DNA of 64,000 nucleotides from Pseudomonas monteilii NBRC 103158 = DSM 14164 (GCF_000730605.1 NZ_BBIS01000004.1:1-64000); one strand, 5' to 3'; counted from the first letter of the stretch, positions 9,112 to 18,880 are shown. A program made the numbers and translations. The notes: generated from the sequence alone by a model not told the origin.

Positions 9112-10752
9112 ATGGCAAGCAGCATGCACAGGCGCGAAGTGATCAGCTGGATGGGTGTCGGGGCCATGGCCCCGCTGCTCGGCGCCTGTTCTGCTTTCCC
9201 GGCACAACAGGGCGGTAACGCCCACCTCGACCTGCTGTACGTGGCCGATACCCTCGATGCCCGCCAACCCGGCCAGGCGGTGGTGCCGGCGACTCGCCTG
9301 GGGCCGGTCAGCCATCTGGGCCGCGCGCCTTGGATGACCGGCAGCAGCGCCAGCCTGGCCTACCCGCAACTGGCGCCGTTGCTCGATGCCAGCCAGGCGA
9401 GTGCAGCCCAGCTGGGCGGTTTTGCCGTGCTGGCGGCGCTGCTGGAACAGCTGCGGGGGGAGGCCGGTGCAGGTAACAGCCTGACCCTGGAAAACGGCCA
9501 GGGCTGGAATGGCAGTGGCCTGGCCTACCTGACTCAAGGCGAGAGCGGCGTTCAAGGCAGCCAGTTGCTGGGCAGTGAGGTGCGTGTCAGCAGCGATGAA
9601 CGCGTGCTGTGGCCGCAGCGTAGCCATGGGCTGTATCGCCAGGCTAGCGCCATTACCTTGGGCGCCGGGCTGGCGGACGCGCAACGTCAGGCACTGGGGC
9701 TGGAGGCCTTGCACGTCTTCGAGCGCGGCGGTGCTCGCATTGCCGTGGTCGGCGTGACCGACCCTTACGCCCAGGACCAGAAAGCCTCCCTGAAACTGTG
9801 GTACCAATCATTACAACCCGTGTTCGAGCAAGCCCGGCGCGAAGCCGACCTGGTGGTGGCCATGGCCGACGTCGGCACAGGCCCTGGCTTGTGGCTGGCC
9901 GAGCGGGTGCCGCAAATCGACGTGTTGTTGTGCGCCCGTGGCCAGGACCTGTGGCCGGCGCCGGTCGAGGTCACCCAGGCCAGTGGCCGGCGCGTGCCGG
10001 TGTTGTTCGCCGGCTGTCGGGGCAGCGGCGCCTTCCGCCTGCGTTGTCAGCGAATGGCTGGCGCATGGCAATTCGATGGGCGTTTCTTCCCGGCGTTCGA
10101 ACAGCAACTGTCACCCGCCGCGCAACTGCGGGTGGGGCAGCTGCAGGCTACCTTGCGCCAGCAACGCGCCGGCCATGCGGCCTGGCTAGACCAACCGCTG
10201 GCCCGTGCGCCACAGGCTTTGTGGCGCCGCGACACCCGTGGCGGCAGTTGGGACCGCTTGCTGCATCAAGCGTTGGCCGATGACAGCAGCATGCCCGTGC
10301 TGCTGCCGGGCCTGCGCTATGACTACCCGCTGCCCGCGGGTGCCCCCATTACCCGCGAACACCTGATCAGCCTGACCGGTGGCTACCCGGCCCCGGTGGT
10401 CGAAGCGCCGGCCCGGCAGGTGGAGCAAGTACTGGAGAACGCCGCAGAGCAACTGTTCGGCGACCCGCTACTGCTGGACAACAGCCAAGACCTGCCACGC
10501 TGGCAGAGCCAGGCCTGGGGGGTCAGCTACAGCCCGCAAGGCAAGCGCATCACCGGGCTGGAGTCGGTGCAGGGCCTGTGCCGCACTTTTGGCCTGCAGT
10601 TTCAAAGCCAGGCGGGCGAGCCCCTGTGGCAGCGGGTTGAAGCCTGGCTCGCCCGTCAGGCACCCGGCTGGCAACTAGTGCCGTTGCAATGGCCAGACGT
10701 GCGCTATGTGCAGGGGCACCCGGGCTGGCACCCACGGCAGTTGGCTTCGTGA
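9112..10752 (+). CDS. 5'-nucleotidase/UshA-SoxB-like metallophosphatase lipoprotein, Tat signal
   Basis: This is a 546-residue protein. Its C-terminal part, with YDYPLPAG, ITREHL and ENAAEQLFGD, resembles the nucleotide-binding domain of 5'-nucleotidases. The central region (GARIAVVGVTDPY) fits the calcineurin-like half. The N terminus HRREVISWMGVGAM has a twin-arginine pair (Arg7-Arg8) and a lipobox LGAC with Cys26. I chose the ATG at 9112 because an AAGGA site precedes it; ATG at 9100 is possible. Metal-ligand motifs of classical 5'-nucleotidases (DxH, GNHE) are not obvious, so activity is uncertain. It overlaps gspC by 4 bases and is probably a substrate of that secretion system. P. putida phosphatases of this locus have been reported as Xcp substrates. 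Confidence 0.75.
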   Translation: MASSMHRREVISWMGVGAMAPLLGACSAFPAQQGGNAHLDLLYVADTLDARQPGQAVVPATRLGPVSHLGRAPWMTGSSASLAYPQLAPLLDASQASAAQLGGFAVLAALLEQLRGEAGAGNSLTLENGQGWNGSGLAYLTQGESGVQGSQLLGSEVRVSSDERVLWPQRSHGLYRQASAITLGAGLADAQRQALGLEALHVFERGGARIAVVGVTDPYAQDQKASLKLWYQSLQPVFEQARREADLVVAMADVGTGPGLWLAERVPQIDVLLCARGQDLWPAPVEVTQASGRRVPVLFAGCRGSGAFRLRCQRMAGAWQFDGRFFPAFEQQLSPAAQLRVGQLQATLRQQRAGHAAWLDQPLARAPQALWRRDTRGGSWDRLLHQALADDSSMPVLLPGLRYDYPLPAGAPITREHLISLTGGYPAPVVEAPARQVEQVLENAAEQLFGDPLLLDNSQDLPRWQSQAWGVSYSPQGKRITGLESVQGLCRTFGLQFQSQAGEPLWQRVEAWLARQAPGWQLVPLQWPDVRYVQGHPGWHPRQLAS

Positions 10753-11174
10753 CGTTCGCTTCGCGCCTGCTCTCGGGCGCAGGCCTGACCTTGGCAGGCT
10801 GGCTGGCCGCCCAGTGCGTGCTGCAACTGAGCCGCCAGCCACAACCGGCGACAGCACCTGCGGTGGCTGTCGGTCCGTTGCCTGGGCTGATGGTCGGTCA
10901 CTGGCAGGCGCCCATCGACGACGGTGCAATCGCCATTACCCGCCTGCCACTGCAATACCTCGGGGGCCTGAAGGCTGAGCCATTGGCCTCCAGCGTGGTG
11001 GTGCTGCGCTACGGCGAGCAAGTACGCACGCTGGCGCGTGGCCAACGCCTGGCGCCGGGGATCGTGCTGCAGGACATCGACAGTGATGGCCTGATTTTCA
11101 ACAACCAGGGGCGGCGCGAACGCCTGCCCTGGCCGCCACGCCCCGCCGTGACCGGCTTCAAGCGGCAAGGATGA
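10749..11174 (+). CDS. gspC: type II secretion protein GspC (XcpP)
   Basis: GspC is the inner-membrane protein that links the assembly platform to the secretin. The GTG start at 10749 overlaps the preceding stop codon (GTGA). The 141 residues have one N-terminal membrane span (LLSGAGLTLAGWLAAQCVLQ), a Pro/Ala linker and an HR-type periplasmic domain ending FNNQGRRERLPWP. It is short: there is no C-terminal PDZ or coiled-coil domain, as in other compact GspC proteins. It is the first machinery gene of the operon. Confidence 0.85.
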   Translation: MTFASRLLSGAGLTLAGWLAAQCVLQLSRQPQPATAPAVAVGPLPGLMVGHWQAPIDDGAIAITRLPLQYLGGLKAEPLASSVVVLRYGEQVRTLARGQRLAPGIVLQDIDSDGLIFNNQGRRERLPWPPRPAVTGFKRQG

Positions 11175-11177
11175 ACG

Positions 11178-12932
11178 ATGCCTGTTAGATACTGCGTGGC
11201 TGCTGCGTTGAGCCTGGTGCTGTCCTTGGCCTGCGCCGAAGAGCCGGTGTTCGATGACAACGGTACGCCAATGTACGAGGTGAACTTCGTCGACACCGAA
11301 CTGGGCGAGTTCATCGACAGCGTGTCGCGTATCACCGGCACGACGTTCATCGTCGACCCCCGGGTAAAGGGTAAGGTCACTGTGCGCACCGTCGACCTGC
11401 ACGACGCCGATGCCATCTACGACATCTTCCTCGCGCAGTTGCGCGCCCAAGGCTATGCCACTGTCGACCTGCCCAACGGCAGCGTGAAGATCGTCCCCGA
11501 CCAGGCCGCGCGCCTGGAGCCGGTGCCGGTGGAGGCGGGCGGGCAGCAGGGTGAAGGCAGCGACAGCGTGGCCACCCGTGTATTCAATGTGCGCAACGCC
11601 GCCAACGAACAGGTGCTGGGTATCCTCAAACCCCTGATCGACCCGCGCGTTGGGGTGATCACCCCGTACCCGGCAGCGCACCAGTTGGTGGTCACCGACT
11701 GGCGCAGTAACCTCGACCGCATCGCCAGCCTGCTGCGCCAGCTCGACCGCCCGCAAGAGGCGCCTGGCAATGGCAGCACCCAGGTGATCTACCTGCGCCA
11801 TGCCAATGCCGGTGAAGTGGTCAAGGTGTTACGCGGACTCAGCCAGGAAGGTGTGGTGCCGGCTGAAGAGGCGGGTGAAGGTGAGGGTAAGGACAGGCCC
11901 GCGGTGGCTACCAGTGGTGGCCCGGGCATTCGCCTTGAATACGAAGAAGGCACCAACGCTGTGGTCATGGTCGGCCCAGACAGCGAGCTGGCCGCCTACC
12001 GCGCCATCGTCGAGCAGCTGGACATTCGCCGTGCCCAAGTGGTGGTGGAAGCGATCATTGCCGAGGTGTCCGATAGCAGCGCCCAGGAGCTGGGCGTGCA
12101 ATGGCTGTTTGCCGACGAAAAGTTCGGCGCCGGCATCGTCAACTTCGGCAGCAACGGGGTGAACATCGCCAACATCGCCGGGGCGGCTGCCAGTGGCGAC
12201 AACGAGGCGCTTGGCGACCTGCTGTCCGCCACTACCGGCGCCACGGCGGGCATCGGCCATTTCGGCGGCGGGTTCAACTTCGCCATGTTGGTCAATGCGC
12301 TAAAGGGCAAGAGTGGTTTCAACCTGCTGTCCACACCTACTTTGCTGACCCTGGACAACGCCGAGGCCTCCATCCTGGTCGGCCAGGAGGTGCCCTTTGT
12401 CACCGGTTCGGTCACACAGAACAACGCCAATCCGTACCAGACCATCGAACGTAAAGAGGTCGGGGTGAAGCTGCGTATCAAGCCGCAGATCAACGTCGAC
12501 AATAGCGTGCGCCTGGACATTGTCCAGGAGGTGTCATCGATCGCCGAGTCCAGCGCGGCCAGCGATGTGATCACCAACAAGCGCGAGATCAAGACCAAGG
12601 TCATGGTCGAGGACAACGGCCTGGTGATCCTCGGCGGCCTGATCAGCGACGAACTGAGCACCAGCAACCAGCGCGTGCCGCTGCTCGGTGACATCCCTTA
12701 CCTGGGCCGGCTGTTCCGTTCCGACGCCACCAAGAACACCAAGCAGAACCTGATGGTGTTCATCCGCCCGCGCATCTTGCGGGACGGGCCAAGCCTGGCC
12801 GGGCTTAGCGAAGACAAGTACCGCACCTTGCAGCAGACCACGCCGCTGCAACTGCCGGACCTGGCCGAGGGCACCCCTTTGTTGCAGGTATTCCCCGCCA
12901 GCCGCGCGCGCCTGGAAGGCGGTGACTGGTGA
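11178..12932 (+). CDS. gspD: type II secretion outer-membrane secretin GspD (XcpQ)
   Basis: GspD forms the gated outer-membrane channel of the type II system. The 584 residues begin with a signal peptide ending near residue 20 (SLACAEEP). An N0 domain ([19 protein letters not shown]) and N1/N2 domains come next, and then the secretin core with VPFVTGS and the signature [15 protein letters not shown]. It is shorter than many GspD proteins, which are often 650 residues or more, mainly through loss of N-domain and C-terminal length. No pilotin (GspS) gene is present nearby. Confidence 0.96.
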   Translation: MPVRYCVAAALSLVLSLACAEEPVFDDNGTPMYEVNFVDTELGEFIDSVSRITGTTFIVDPRVKGKVTVRTVDLHDADAIYDIFLAQLRAQGYATVDLPNGSVKIVPDQAARLEPVPVEAGGQQGEGSDSVATRVFNVRNAANEQVLGILKPLIDPRVGVITPYPAAHQLVVTDWRSNLDRIASLLRQLDRPQEAPGNGSTQVIYLRHANAGEVVKVLRGLSQEGVVPAEEAGEGEGKDRPAVATSGGPGIRLEYEEGTNAVVMVGPDSELAAYRAIVEQLDIRRAQVVVEAIIAEVSDSSAQELGVQWLFADEKFGAGIVNFGSNGVNIANIAGAAASGDNEALGDLLSATTGATAGIGHFGGGFNFAMLVNALKGKSGFNLLSTPTLLTLDNAEASILVGQEVPFVTGSVTQNNANPYQTIERKEVGVKLRIKPQINVDNSVRLDIVQEVSSIAESSAASDVITNKREIKTKVMVEDNGLVILGGLISDELSTSNQRVPLLGDIPYLGRLFRSDATKNTKQNLMVFIRPRILRDGPSLAGLSEDKYRTLQQTTPLQLPDLAEGTPLLQVFPASRARLEGGDW

Positions 12933-14380
12933 TGCTGCCTTACCGCCAGGCACGGCAAAGCGGGGTGGCCATGGCCCCGGCGGCCGAGGGCTGGCAGCTG
13001 TGGCTCCGGCGCGATGCCGACAGCGCCCAGTTGCAGGAGCTGCTGCGTGTACATGGCCAGCCCAGTGCGCTGGAATATCTGGAACCGGCCGTGTTCGACG
13101 AGCGCCTGGGCCAGTTGTATGAGGTGGGTGATGCCGCCACTGAAGCGCTGATCGAAGGCATTGGTGACCAGGTCGACCTGGACAGCCTGATGAGCGAGAT
13201 GCCGCGTATCGAAGACCTGCTGGAAAGCGATGACGAAGCCCCGGTCATCCGTCTTATCAATGGCCTGTTTGGCCAGGCGCTGCGCCTGCGCGCCTCGGAC
13301 ATCCATATCGAAACCTTCGAGCAGAGCCTGGTGGTGCGCCTGCGGGTCGATGGGCACCTGCGTGAAGTGTTGCGCCCACCGCGAGCGCTGTCGGCCATGC
13401 TGGTGTCGCGGATCAAGGTCATGGCGCGCCTGGACATCGCCGAAAAGCGCCAGCCCCAGGACGGCCGTATCACCTTGCGTGCAGCAGGCCGTGAAGTGGA
13501 TGTACGGGTTTCGACCTTGCCCGGCATTCATGGCGAGCGGGTGGTCATGCGCGTGCTCGACAAGCAGGCCAGCCTGCTGGCGCTGGATAACCTGGGCATG
13601 CCGCCCGCCGTGTTACAGGGCCTGCGCAGTTGCCTGGCGCGTCCCAACGGCATCGTGCTGTCCACTGGCCCGACCGGCTCGGGCAAGACCACCACCCTGT
13701 ACGCCAGCCTCAATAGCCTCAACGATGGCAGCCGCAATATCCTCACGGTCGAGGACCCCGTCGAATACGCCATTGCCGGCATTGGCCAGACAGCCATCAA
13801 CCCGCGTGCCGGGCTGACGTTTGCCAGTGGCCTGCGCGCCATCCTGCGCCAGGACCCGGACGTGATCATGCTCGGTGAAATCCGCGACCAGGAAACCGCG
13901 CAGATCGCGGTTCAGGCCAGCCTCACCGGCCATCTGGTGCTGTCCACCCTGCACACCAACAGCGCCGTGGGGGCGGTAACCCGTCTGCGCGACATGGGCA
14001 TCGAGCCGTTCCTGATCGCCTCGTGCCTGCGTGGTGTGCTGGCCCAGCGCCTGGTACGGCGCTTGTGCCGTTGCGCCGTGTCGTACCCGCTGCAACCTGC
14101 CGAGCGTGAGCTGTGGCCAGAACTGGCGGCACTGGGCAGCAGCTACCACGCGGTGGGCTGCGAACAGTGCCAGGGCAGCGGTTATGTCGGGCGCCTGGGC
14201 CTGTACGAATTCATCGAGCTGGATGCCGGGTTGATTGGTCTGCTCTACGACGGCGCCAGTGAACTGGCCATGCAGGATTACCTGGCTGAGCGTCGCCAGA
14301 GCCTGGTGGCGATGGCCAGTGATTGCCTGGCCCGTGGCGAGACCAGCCTGGCCGAAGTGCTGCGTGTGGTGCAGGGTTAA
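12932..14380 (+). CDS. gspE: type II secretion ATPase GspE (XcpR)
   Basis: GspE is the cytoplasmic hexameric ATPase that drives pseudopilus assembly. The 482 residues include a short N-terminal GspL-binding domain, the Asp-box region, Walker [10 protein letters not shown] at about residues 246-254, a Walker B region [12 protein letters not shown] and a His box [10 protein letters not shown]. The zinc motif near the C terminus is irregular: its first pair reads LCRC (CxC) and only the second, CEQC, is a normal CxxC. The ATG overlaps the gspD stop by one base; a GTG one codon earlier is the alternative. Confidence 0.95.
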   Translation: MLPYRQARQSGVAMAPAAEGWQLWLRRDADSAQLQELLRVHGQPSALEYLEPAVFDERLGQLYEVGDAATEALIEGIGDQVDLDSLMSEMPRIEDLLESDDEAPVIRLINGLFGQALRLRASDIHIETFEQSLVVRLRVDGHLREVLRPPRALSAMLVSRIKVMARLDIAEKRQPQDGRITLRAAGREVDVRVSTLPGIHGERVVMRVLDKQASLLALDNLGMPPAVLQGLRSCLARPNGIVLSTGPTGSGKTTTLYASLNSLNDGSRNILTVEDPVEYAIAGIGQTAINPRAGLTFASGLRAILRQDPDVIMLGEIRDQETAQIAVQASLTGHLVLSTLHTNSAVGAVTRLRDMGIEPFLIASCLRGVLAQRLVRRLCRCAVSYPLQPAERELWPELAALGSSYHAVGCEQCQGSGYVGRLGLYEFIELDAGLIGLLYDGASELAMQDYLAERRQSLVAMASDCLARGETSLAEVLRVVQG

Positions 14381-14383
14381 GGC

Positions 14384-15586
14384 ATGCCGACGTATCGCTA
14401 CCAGGCCGTCGACCTCGCCGGCAAAGCGCACAAAGCCAGCCTGCAAGCCGACAGCGAGCGCCATGCACGCCAGTTGTTGCGCGAGCAGGGCCTGTTCGCC
14501 CGACAGTTGCAGCGCCAGGAAGCCGGAGCCCGGCAAGCCAGGCGCCAGCGTTTAAGCCGCGCCCAGCTCTGTGAACTGACCCGCCAGCTGGCGACCCTTA
14601 TCGGGGCTGGCATCCCCTTGGTCGATGCGCTGGGTACCCTTGAACGCCAACTGCGCCAGCCCGCCCTGCACAGTGTGCTGGTGGCCCTGCGTGGATCGCT
14701 CGCCGAAGGCCTGGGCCTGGCCCGCAGCCTGGCGCGCCAGGGGGCGCCGTTCACGGGTTTGTATTGCGCACTGGTCGAGGCCGGCGAGCGTTCCGGGCGC
14801 CTGGCACAGGTGCTTACACGTTTGGCCGACCACCTGGAGCAGGTACAGCGCCAGCAGCACAAAGCCCGTACTGCGCTGATCTACCCCACCGTATTGATGG
14901 GTGTGTCACTTGCCGTGGTCGTCGGCCTGATGACCTTCGTCGTGCCCAAACTCACCGAACAATTCGCCCACGCGGGGCAAAGCCTGCCGCTGATCACCTC
15001 GCTGCTGATCGGCCTGAGCCAGGGGCTGGTACACGCCGGGCCGTGGTTGTTGGGGGTAGCGTTGATGCTTGGCGTGCTCGGCGGCTGGTTGCTGCGCAAG
15101 CCGCATTGGTGCCTGCGCCGCGACCAGTTGCTGCTGCGCCTGCCGCGCATCGGCAGCCTGCTGCAGGTGCTGGAAAGCGCCCGCCTGGCGCGCAGCCTGG
15201 CGATTCTCAGTGGCAGTGGCGTGGCCCTGCTCGAAGCCTTGCAAGTAGCCACCGAAACCGTCGGCAACCGGCGCATCCGGCTGGCTATGGAGCAGGTGCG
15301 CCAGCAAGTGCAGGGCGGCACCAGCCTGCACCGAGCGCTGGATGCCAGCCAGCAATTCCCGCCGCTACTGGTGAACATGGTCGGCAGCGGCGAGGCCAGC
15401 GGCACCCTGGCCGACATGCTCGAACGCGTGGCCGACGACCAGGAGCGCGGCTTTGCCCGCCTGGTGGATACCGCCATGGCGCTGTTCGAACCCCTGATGA
15501 TCCTGGTGATGGGCGCCGTGGTGCTGTTCATCGTGCTGGCGGTGCTGCTGCCGATCATGCAACTCAACCAGGGCCTGCAACTGTGA
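14384..15586 (+). CDS. gspF: type II secretion inner-membrane platform protein GspF (XcpS)
   Basis: GspF is the polytopic core of the assembly platform. It contacts GspE and the pseudopilins. The 400 residues contain two GspF repeats (around 60-190 and 265-390), with membrane spans at IYPTVLMGVSLAVVVGLMTF, a central span and a C-terminal span LFIVLAVLLPIMQLNQG. The N-terminal cytoplasmic segment starts MPTYRYQAVDLAGKAH as usual. It lies three bases after the gspE stop. Confidence 0.95.
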   Translation: MPTYRYQAVDLAGKAHKASLQADSERHARQLLREQGLFARQLQRQEAGARQARRQRLSRAQLCELTRQLATLIGAGIPLVDALGTLERQLRQPALHSVLVALRGSLAEGLGLARSLARQGAPFTGLYCALVEAGERSGRLAQVLTRLADHLEQVQRQQHKARTALIYPTVLMGVSLAVVVGLMTFVVPKLTEQFAHAGQSLPLITSLLIGLSQGLVHAGPWLLGVALMLGVLGGWLLRKPHWCLRRDQLLLRLPRIGSLLQVLESARLARSLAILSGSGVALLEALQVATETVGNRRIRLAMEQVRQQVQGGTSLHRALDASQQFPPLLVNMVGSGEASGTLADMLERVADDQERGFARLVDTAMALFEPLMILVMGAVVLFIVLAVLLPIMQLNQGLQL

Positions 15587-15603
15587 CGACAAGGAGTTTT
15601 GCC

Positions 15604-16038
15604 ATGCTGCATCGACGCAACCGCCAGCGCGGTTTCACCCTCATGGAAATCATGGTGGTGATCTTCATCATCGGCCTGCTGATCGCTGTGGTCGCGCCCA
15701 GTGTGCTGGGCAACCAGGACAAGGCCATGAAACAGAAAGTGATGGCCGACCTGGCCACCCTGGAGCAGGCGCTGGACATGTACCGGTTGGATAACCTGCG
15801 TTTCCCCAGCAGCGAGCAGGGCCTGGCCGCTCTGGTGAAAAAGCCGAGCCAGGAACCACTGCCACGGGCCTGGCGCAGCGACGGTTATGTGCGCCGCCTG
15901 CCGGAAGACCCGTGGGGCACTCCGTACCAGTACCGCATGCCCGGTGAACATGGTCGGGTGGATGTTTACTCGCTGGGCGCGGACGGCCTGCCCGGGGGGG
16001 AAGGCCAGGATGCCGACCTGGGTAACTGGGAACTGTAA
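15604..16038 (+). CDS. gspG: type II secretion major pseudopilin GspG (XcpT)
   Basis: GspG builds the shaft of the pseudopilus. The 144-residue precursor has a leader ending RQRG and a mature start FTLMEIMVVIFIIGLL with Glu+5. Prepilin peptidase therefore cleaves before Phe. The C-terminal domain has the family features PSSEQGLAAL, DPWGTPYQY and YSLGADG, the last being the calcium-binding loop. The ATG at 15604 follows an AAGGAG ribosome site. No prepilin peptidase gene is in this cluster, so PilD/XcpA encoded elsewhere must process it. Confidence 0.96.
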   Translation: MLHRRNRQRGFTLMEIMVVIFIIGLLIAVVAPSVLGNQDKAMKQKVMADLATLEQALDMYRLDNLRFPSSEQGLAALVKKPSQEPLPRAWRSDGYVRRLPEDPWGTPYQYRMPGEHGRVDVYSLGADGLPGGEGQDADLGNWEL

Positions 16039-16040
16039 AG

Positions 16041-16472
16041 GTGCGCCGTCAGCGGGGCTTCAGCCTGATCGAATTGCTGGTGGTGCTGGCAATCGCCGGC
16101 CTGATGACGGGCCTGGCGGTGGCGGGGCTTGGCAGCGGTCAAGCCAATGTCGACCAGGCGTTGCAGCGCCTGGCGGCCGAAACCCGAGCGCAGGCCGCGT
16201 TGGCCCGACATACCGGGCAACTGCGCGGGCTGCGCTGGAATGGCCCGCGTCCGGAGTTTGTGCGGCGCGAGGGCAATGCCTGGGTCGTCGAAGCCGTTGC
16301 GGTGGGCGACTGGCCCAAGGGCCTGCACCCGGACTGGCCCGCCAGCCCGCAGCCGCGCCTGGTGTTCACGCCGCATGGCTGGGCACAGCCAGGCAGCGTG
16401 ATCTGGCGCTGGGCCGATGGCAGCCAGCAATGGGCCTGGGGCCGCGATGGTCGCTTGCAGGTGGCGCCATGA
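16041..16472 (+). CDS. gspH: type II secretion minor pseudopilin GspH (XcpU)
   Basis: This minor pseudopilin has 143 residues. It starts with GTG two bases after the gspG stop. The leader is RRQRG, and the mature N terminus FSLIELLVVLAIAGLM has Glu+5. The rest is a small beta-rich GspH domain rich in Trp. It is expected to join the pseudopilus tip complex. Its start is positioned by the leader motif, which requires the GTG. Confidence 0.9.
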   Translation: MRRQRGFSLIELLVVLAIAGLMTGLAVAGLGSGQANVDQALQRLAAETRAQAALARHTGQLRGLRWNGPRPEFVRREGNAWVVEAVAVGDWPKGLHPDWPASPQPRLVFTPHGWAQPGSVIWRWADGSQQWAWGRDGRLQVAP

Positions 16473-16837
16473 AGCAACGTCAGCGTGGCTTCACCTTGCT
16501 GGAGGTGACCGTAGCCTTGGCGATCGCTGCTGTGCTGGCGGTGATCACCAGCCAGGTCCTGCGTCAGCGCCTGGCCGTGCAGGACAACCTTCAGCAGCAT
16601 CGCCTTGGCCTGCTGTGCGCGCGTGAGCTGCAAACCCGCTTCGCTGTCGAGCAGTTCTGGCCTGCCGCCAATCAGGCTAACGGCGAGCTGAGCCAGGGCG
16701 GCCAGCCGTGCCATTGGCAATTGCAACTGCGCCGCACCGGCGTGCGCGACCTGCGCCGGGGCGAGCTGCAACTGTTCGCCGACCGTGACCAGCGCCTGCC
16801 GCTGGGCCAGTACACCGTGTTTCTGGAGCGCCCATGA
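16469..16837 (+). CDS. gspI: type II secretion minor pseudopilin GspI (XcpV)
   Basis: GspI is thought to nucleate the pseudopilus tip with GspJ and GspK. The 122-residue precursor has leader KQRQRG and a mature start FTLLEVTVALAIAAVLAV with Glu+5. The domain contains the usual CARELQ region. Its ATG overlaps the gspH stop by 4 bases. Confidence 0.92.
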   Translation: MKQRQRGFTLLEVTVALAIAAVLAVITSQVLRQRLAVQDNLQQHRLGLLCARELQTRFAVEQFWPAANQANGELSQGGQPCHWQLQLRRTGVRDLRRGELQLFADRDQRLPLGQYTVFLERP

Positions 16838-17424
16838 AGCGCCGCCAGGCTGGCTTGACCCTGATCGAGCTGATGGTCGCCCTGGCCCTGACAGCCTTGC
16901 TCGGCATCATGCTCGCCGCTTTGGTCAACGGCTGGCTCAAGGTCCGCGAACGCCTTCAGGTCACCAGCCAGCAAACCTCGGTGCTGGACTTTTGCCTGGC
17001 CTTGGAGCGTCGCTTCGACAGCCCGGTGCTGCGCCGGGTCTATGACCAGCGCCTGCCCTTGGCCAGCCGCTGGCTGGACTGGCAACCGGCAAGCCACCAA
17101 TTGCAATGGGTCGCCGCCACCGGCCTGCCAGAGGCCGAGGGCGGCTCGCGCCTGCAGCGCCAACGCTTGCGCTTTGAGGCCCGCGATCAACGCCTGCTGC
17201 TGGAAAGCTCGGCCGACTTGTACGCGGCCGCTGCCCCGCGCTGGATACAACGCGAGCACCTCGACCGGGTCAGCGTGATGAATGTCCTTTATTACCAGGG
17301 CGGCCGCTGGCTGACCTGGCCTTCTGACCAGCCCGCGCATCCCGGCCGTGGTGTGCGCCTGGAATTGCAGCGTGATGGAGCACCCTATGTCTGCACTTTC
17401 GCCCTCCCGTGGGGGCGCTCATGA
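16834..17424 (+). CDS. gspJ: type II secretion minor pseudopilin GspJ (XcpW)
   Basis: This 196-residue minor pseudopilin has leader KRRQAG and a mature start LTLIELMVALALTALLGIML with Glu+5. A GspJ beta-rich domain follows, with FCLALERRFDSPV and the segment VSVMNVLYYQGGRW. It forms the tip complex with GspI and GspK. Its start overlaps gspI (ATGA) and its stop overlaps the gspL ATG. Confidence 0.92.
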   Translation: MKRRQAGLTLIELMVALALTALLGIMLAALVNGWLKVRERLQVTSQQTSVLDFCLALERRFDSPVLRRVYDQRLPLASRWLDWQPASHQLQWVAATGLPEAEGGSRLQRQRLRFEARDQRLLLESSADLYAAAAPRWIQREHLDRVSVMNVLYYQGGRWLTWPSDQPAHPGRGVRLELQRDGAPYVCTFALPWGRS

Positions 17425-18497
17425 AATTTGAATGGCGGCGACGAACGTCGGCTCAGCCGTGGTTGTTGCTGCGCCCCGGCGTTGTCTGGCACTGGGCACT
17501 GATCGACGGCGGCGTCGTGCAGCGCCAAGGGCAGGGTGAGCCACCGGCGAACCTGCAAGCCCGGGTTGCACTGATTCTGCCTGCCGAGGCGTGCAGCTGC
17601 TTCCGCGTACCGGCTCCACCGGGGCTCAAGCGTGAAGAGTGGTCGTTGCTGCTTGAGGACTGCTTGCTGCAACCGCCGGACGAAGTGGCCTGTGCCTGCC
17701 TGGCCCGAGAACCCGGGTACCTTCGTCTGCTGGTTGTGGCACGCCAGAAACTGGAGGGCTGGCGTGGGCAGTGTGCCGCATGGGGCCTGCAAGTGGAGCG
17801 TTGCTGGGCAGAGCTGCAGTTGCTACCTGCGGTAGAAGCAGGCACTGCCTGGCACTGGCAGCGCCCACCCGGCATGTCCTTGTACAAAGGGTTGGGCGAA
17901 GACGAACAGGAACACTGGCTGGCGTGGCCGGATGCACTGGAAGAAATGCCGCAGCAACCTTGGGCACACCTGCAAAAGGTGCCACTGAGTGGCGACTGGC
18001 CAAGTGCGCTGGCGCCCCTCGCTTCGCTGCCTGGCTTGTTCGAGCGTGGCCGCAAGGCACCTTCATTGCCTGCCGTTTCGCGTCCGCAGCAACGGCTGTT
18101 GGCTGCTTGCCTGGTACTGGCGGCTGTATGGAGCAGCCTGTGGTTGAGCCAGCAATGGCGCCAGGCGCAACTCTGGCGCGCCCAGGTCATTGCCGTGACA
18201 GGCGAACAGGCCAGCCCACAGCATGCCGCTCAGGCCCTCAAACGCCTGCGTGAAAGTGGGTTGCAACAGCAAGTGCGCACACGCCAGCTCGAAGACTTGC
18301 AGGCAACGTTGCAGGCGTGGCTGCGGGATCACCCCGGCTGGCGCCTGCAAGCCGTGCGCTTCGATGGCCAGCGCTGGCGCGTGCGGTTGGCGGGCGAGGG
18401 GGCCGCGCCACCTTGGCAAGACATGGCCAGCGCAGCGGGCGCCGCCGTGCAGGTGCTGAGTGGCGAAGTGATCTTCGACTTGGGAGCAGCCGTATGA
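17421..18497 (+). CDS. gspL: type II secretion platform protein GspL (XcpY)
   Basis: GspL anchors GspE to the inner membrane. The 358 residues have a cytoplasmic actin-like domain (1 to about 215), one membrane span at about 223-243 (LLAACLVLAAVWSSLWL) and a periplasmic ferredoxin-like domain. The sequence is quite divergent from better known GspL proteins. The assignment rests on domain order, the LLLEDCLLQPPDEV segment and gene order. The ATG at 17421 overlaps the gspJ stop; a GTG 12 bases earlier is possible. Confidence 0.85.
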   Translation: MKFEWRRRTSAQPWLLLRPGVVWHWALIDGGVVQRQGQGEPPANLQARVALILPAEACSCFRVPAPPGLKREEWSLLLEDCLLQPPDEVACACLAREPGYLRLLVVARQKLEGWRGQCAAWGLQVERCWAELQLLPAVEAGTAWHWQRPPGMSLYKGLGEDEQEHWLAWPDALEEMPQQPWAHLQKVPLSGDWPSALAPLASLPGLFERGRKAPSLPAVSRPQQRLLAACLVLAAVWSSLWLSQQWRQAQLWRAQVIAVTGEQASPQHAAQALKRLRESGLQQQVRTRQLEDLQATLQAWLRDHPGWRLQAVRFDGQRWRVRLAGEGAAPPWQDMASAAGAAVQVLSGEVIFDLGAAV

Positions 18498-18880
18498 GCC
18501 GCGACTGGATGCAACGTCATCGGTTGAAGTTCGCCTGGTTGTTGATTGCCGTGTTGCTGGCCTTCCTGGCCCTGCGCGGTGGCTTGGCGCAATGGCGCGA
18601 ACTCAGTCAGTGGCAAGGGTTGGCTGAACAAGCCGCCAGTTTGCAGGGTGGCCCTGACTTGAGCATGGAGCGTTTGAAGCAGTCGGCCAAGGCGCGGCGG
18701 GTGGCGCTGGCCGAGGTTGATGAACAAGGCAAAACCTGGCACCTGCGCGGGCAGGTGGCCGATGAGCGGGCGCTGCAAGACTGGTTGCAGGCCCTGCGCA
18801 CCGAAGGCGTACAGCCGCTGCAATGGGGGCTGGAGCAGGATGGCAAGGTGTTGCGCTTCGATCTGGTGGTGCAGCCATGA
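18494..18880 (+). CDS. gspM: type II secretion platform protein GspM (XcpZ)
   Basis: This 128-residue protein has a short cytoplasmic N terminus and one membrane span (FAWLLIAVLLAFLALRGGL). A small periplasmic domain ends in DGKVLRFDLVVQP. That layout and its place after gspL identify it as GspM, which pairs with GspL. Sequence conservation in this family is low. The ATG overlaps the gspL stop (ATGA). Confidence 0.82.
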   Translation: MSRDWMQRHRLKFAWLLIAVLLAFLALRGGLAQWRELSQWQGLAEQAASLQGGPDLSMERLKQSAKARRVALAEVDEQGKTWHLRGQVADERALQDWLQALRTEGVQPLQWGLEQDGKVLRFDLVVQP

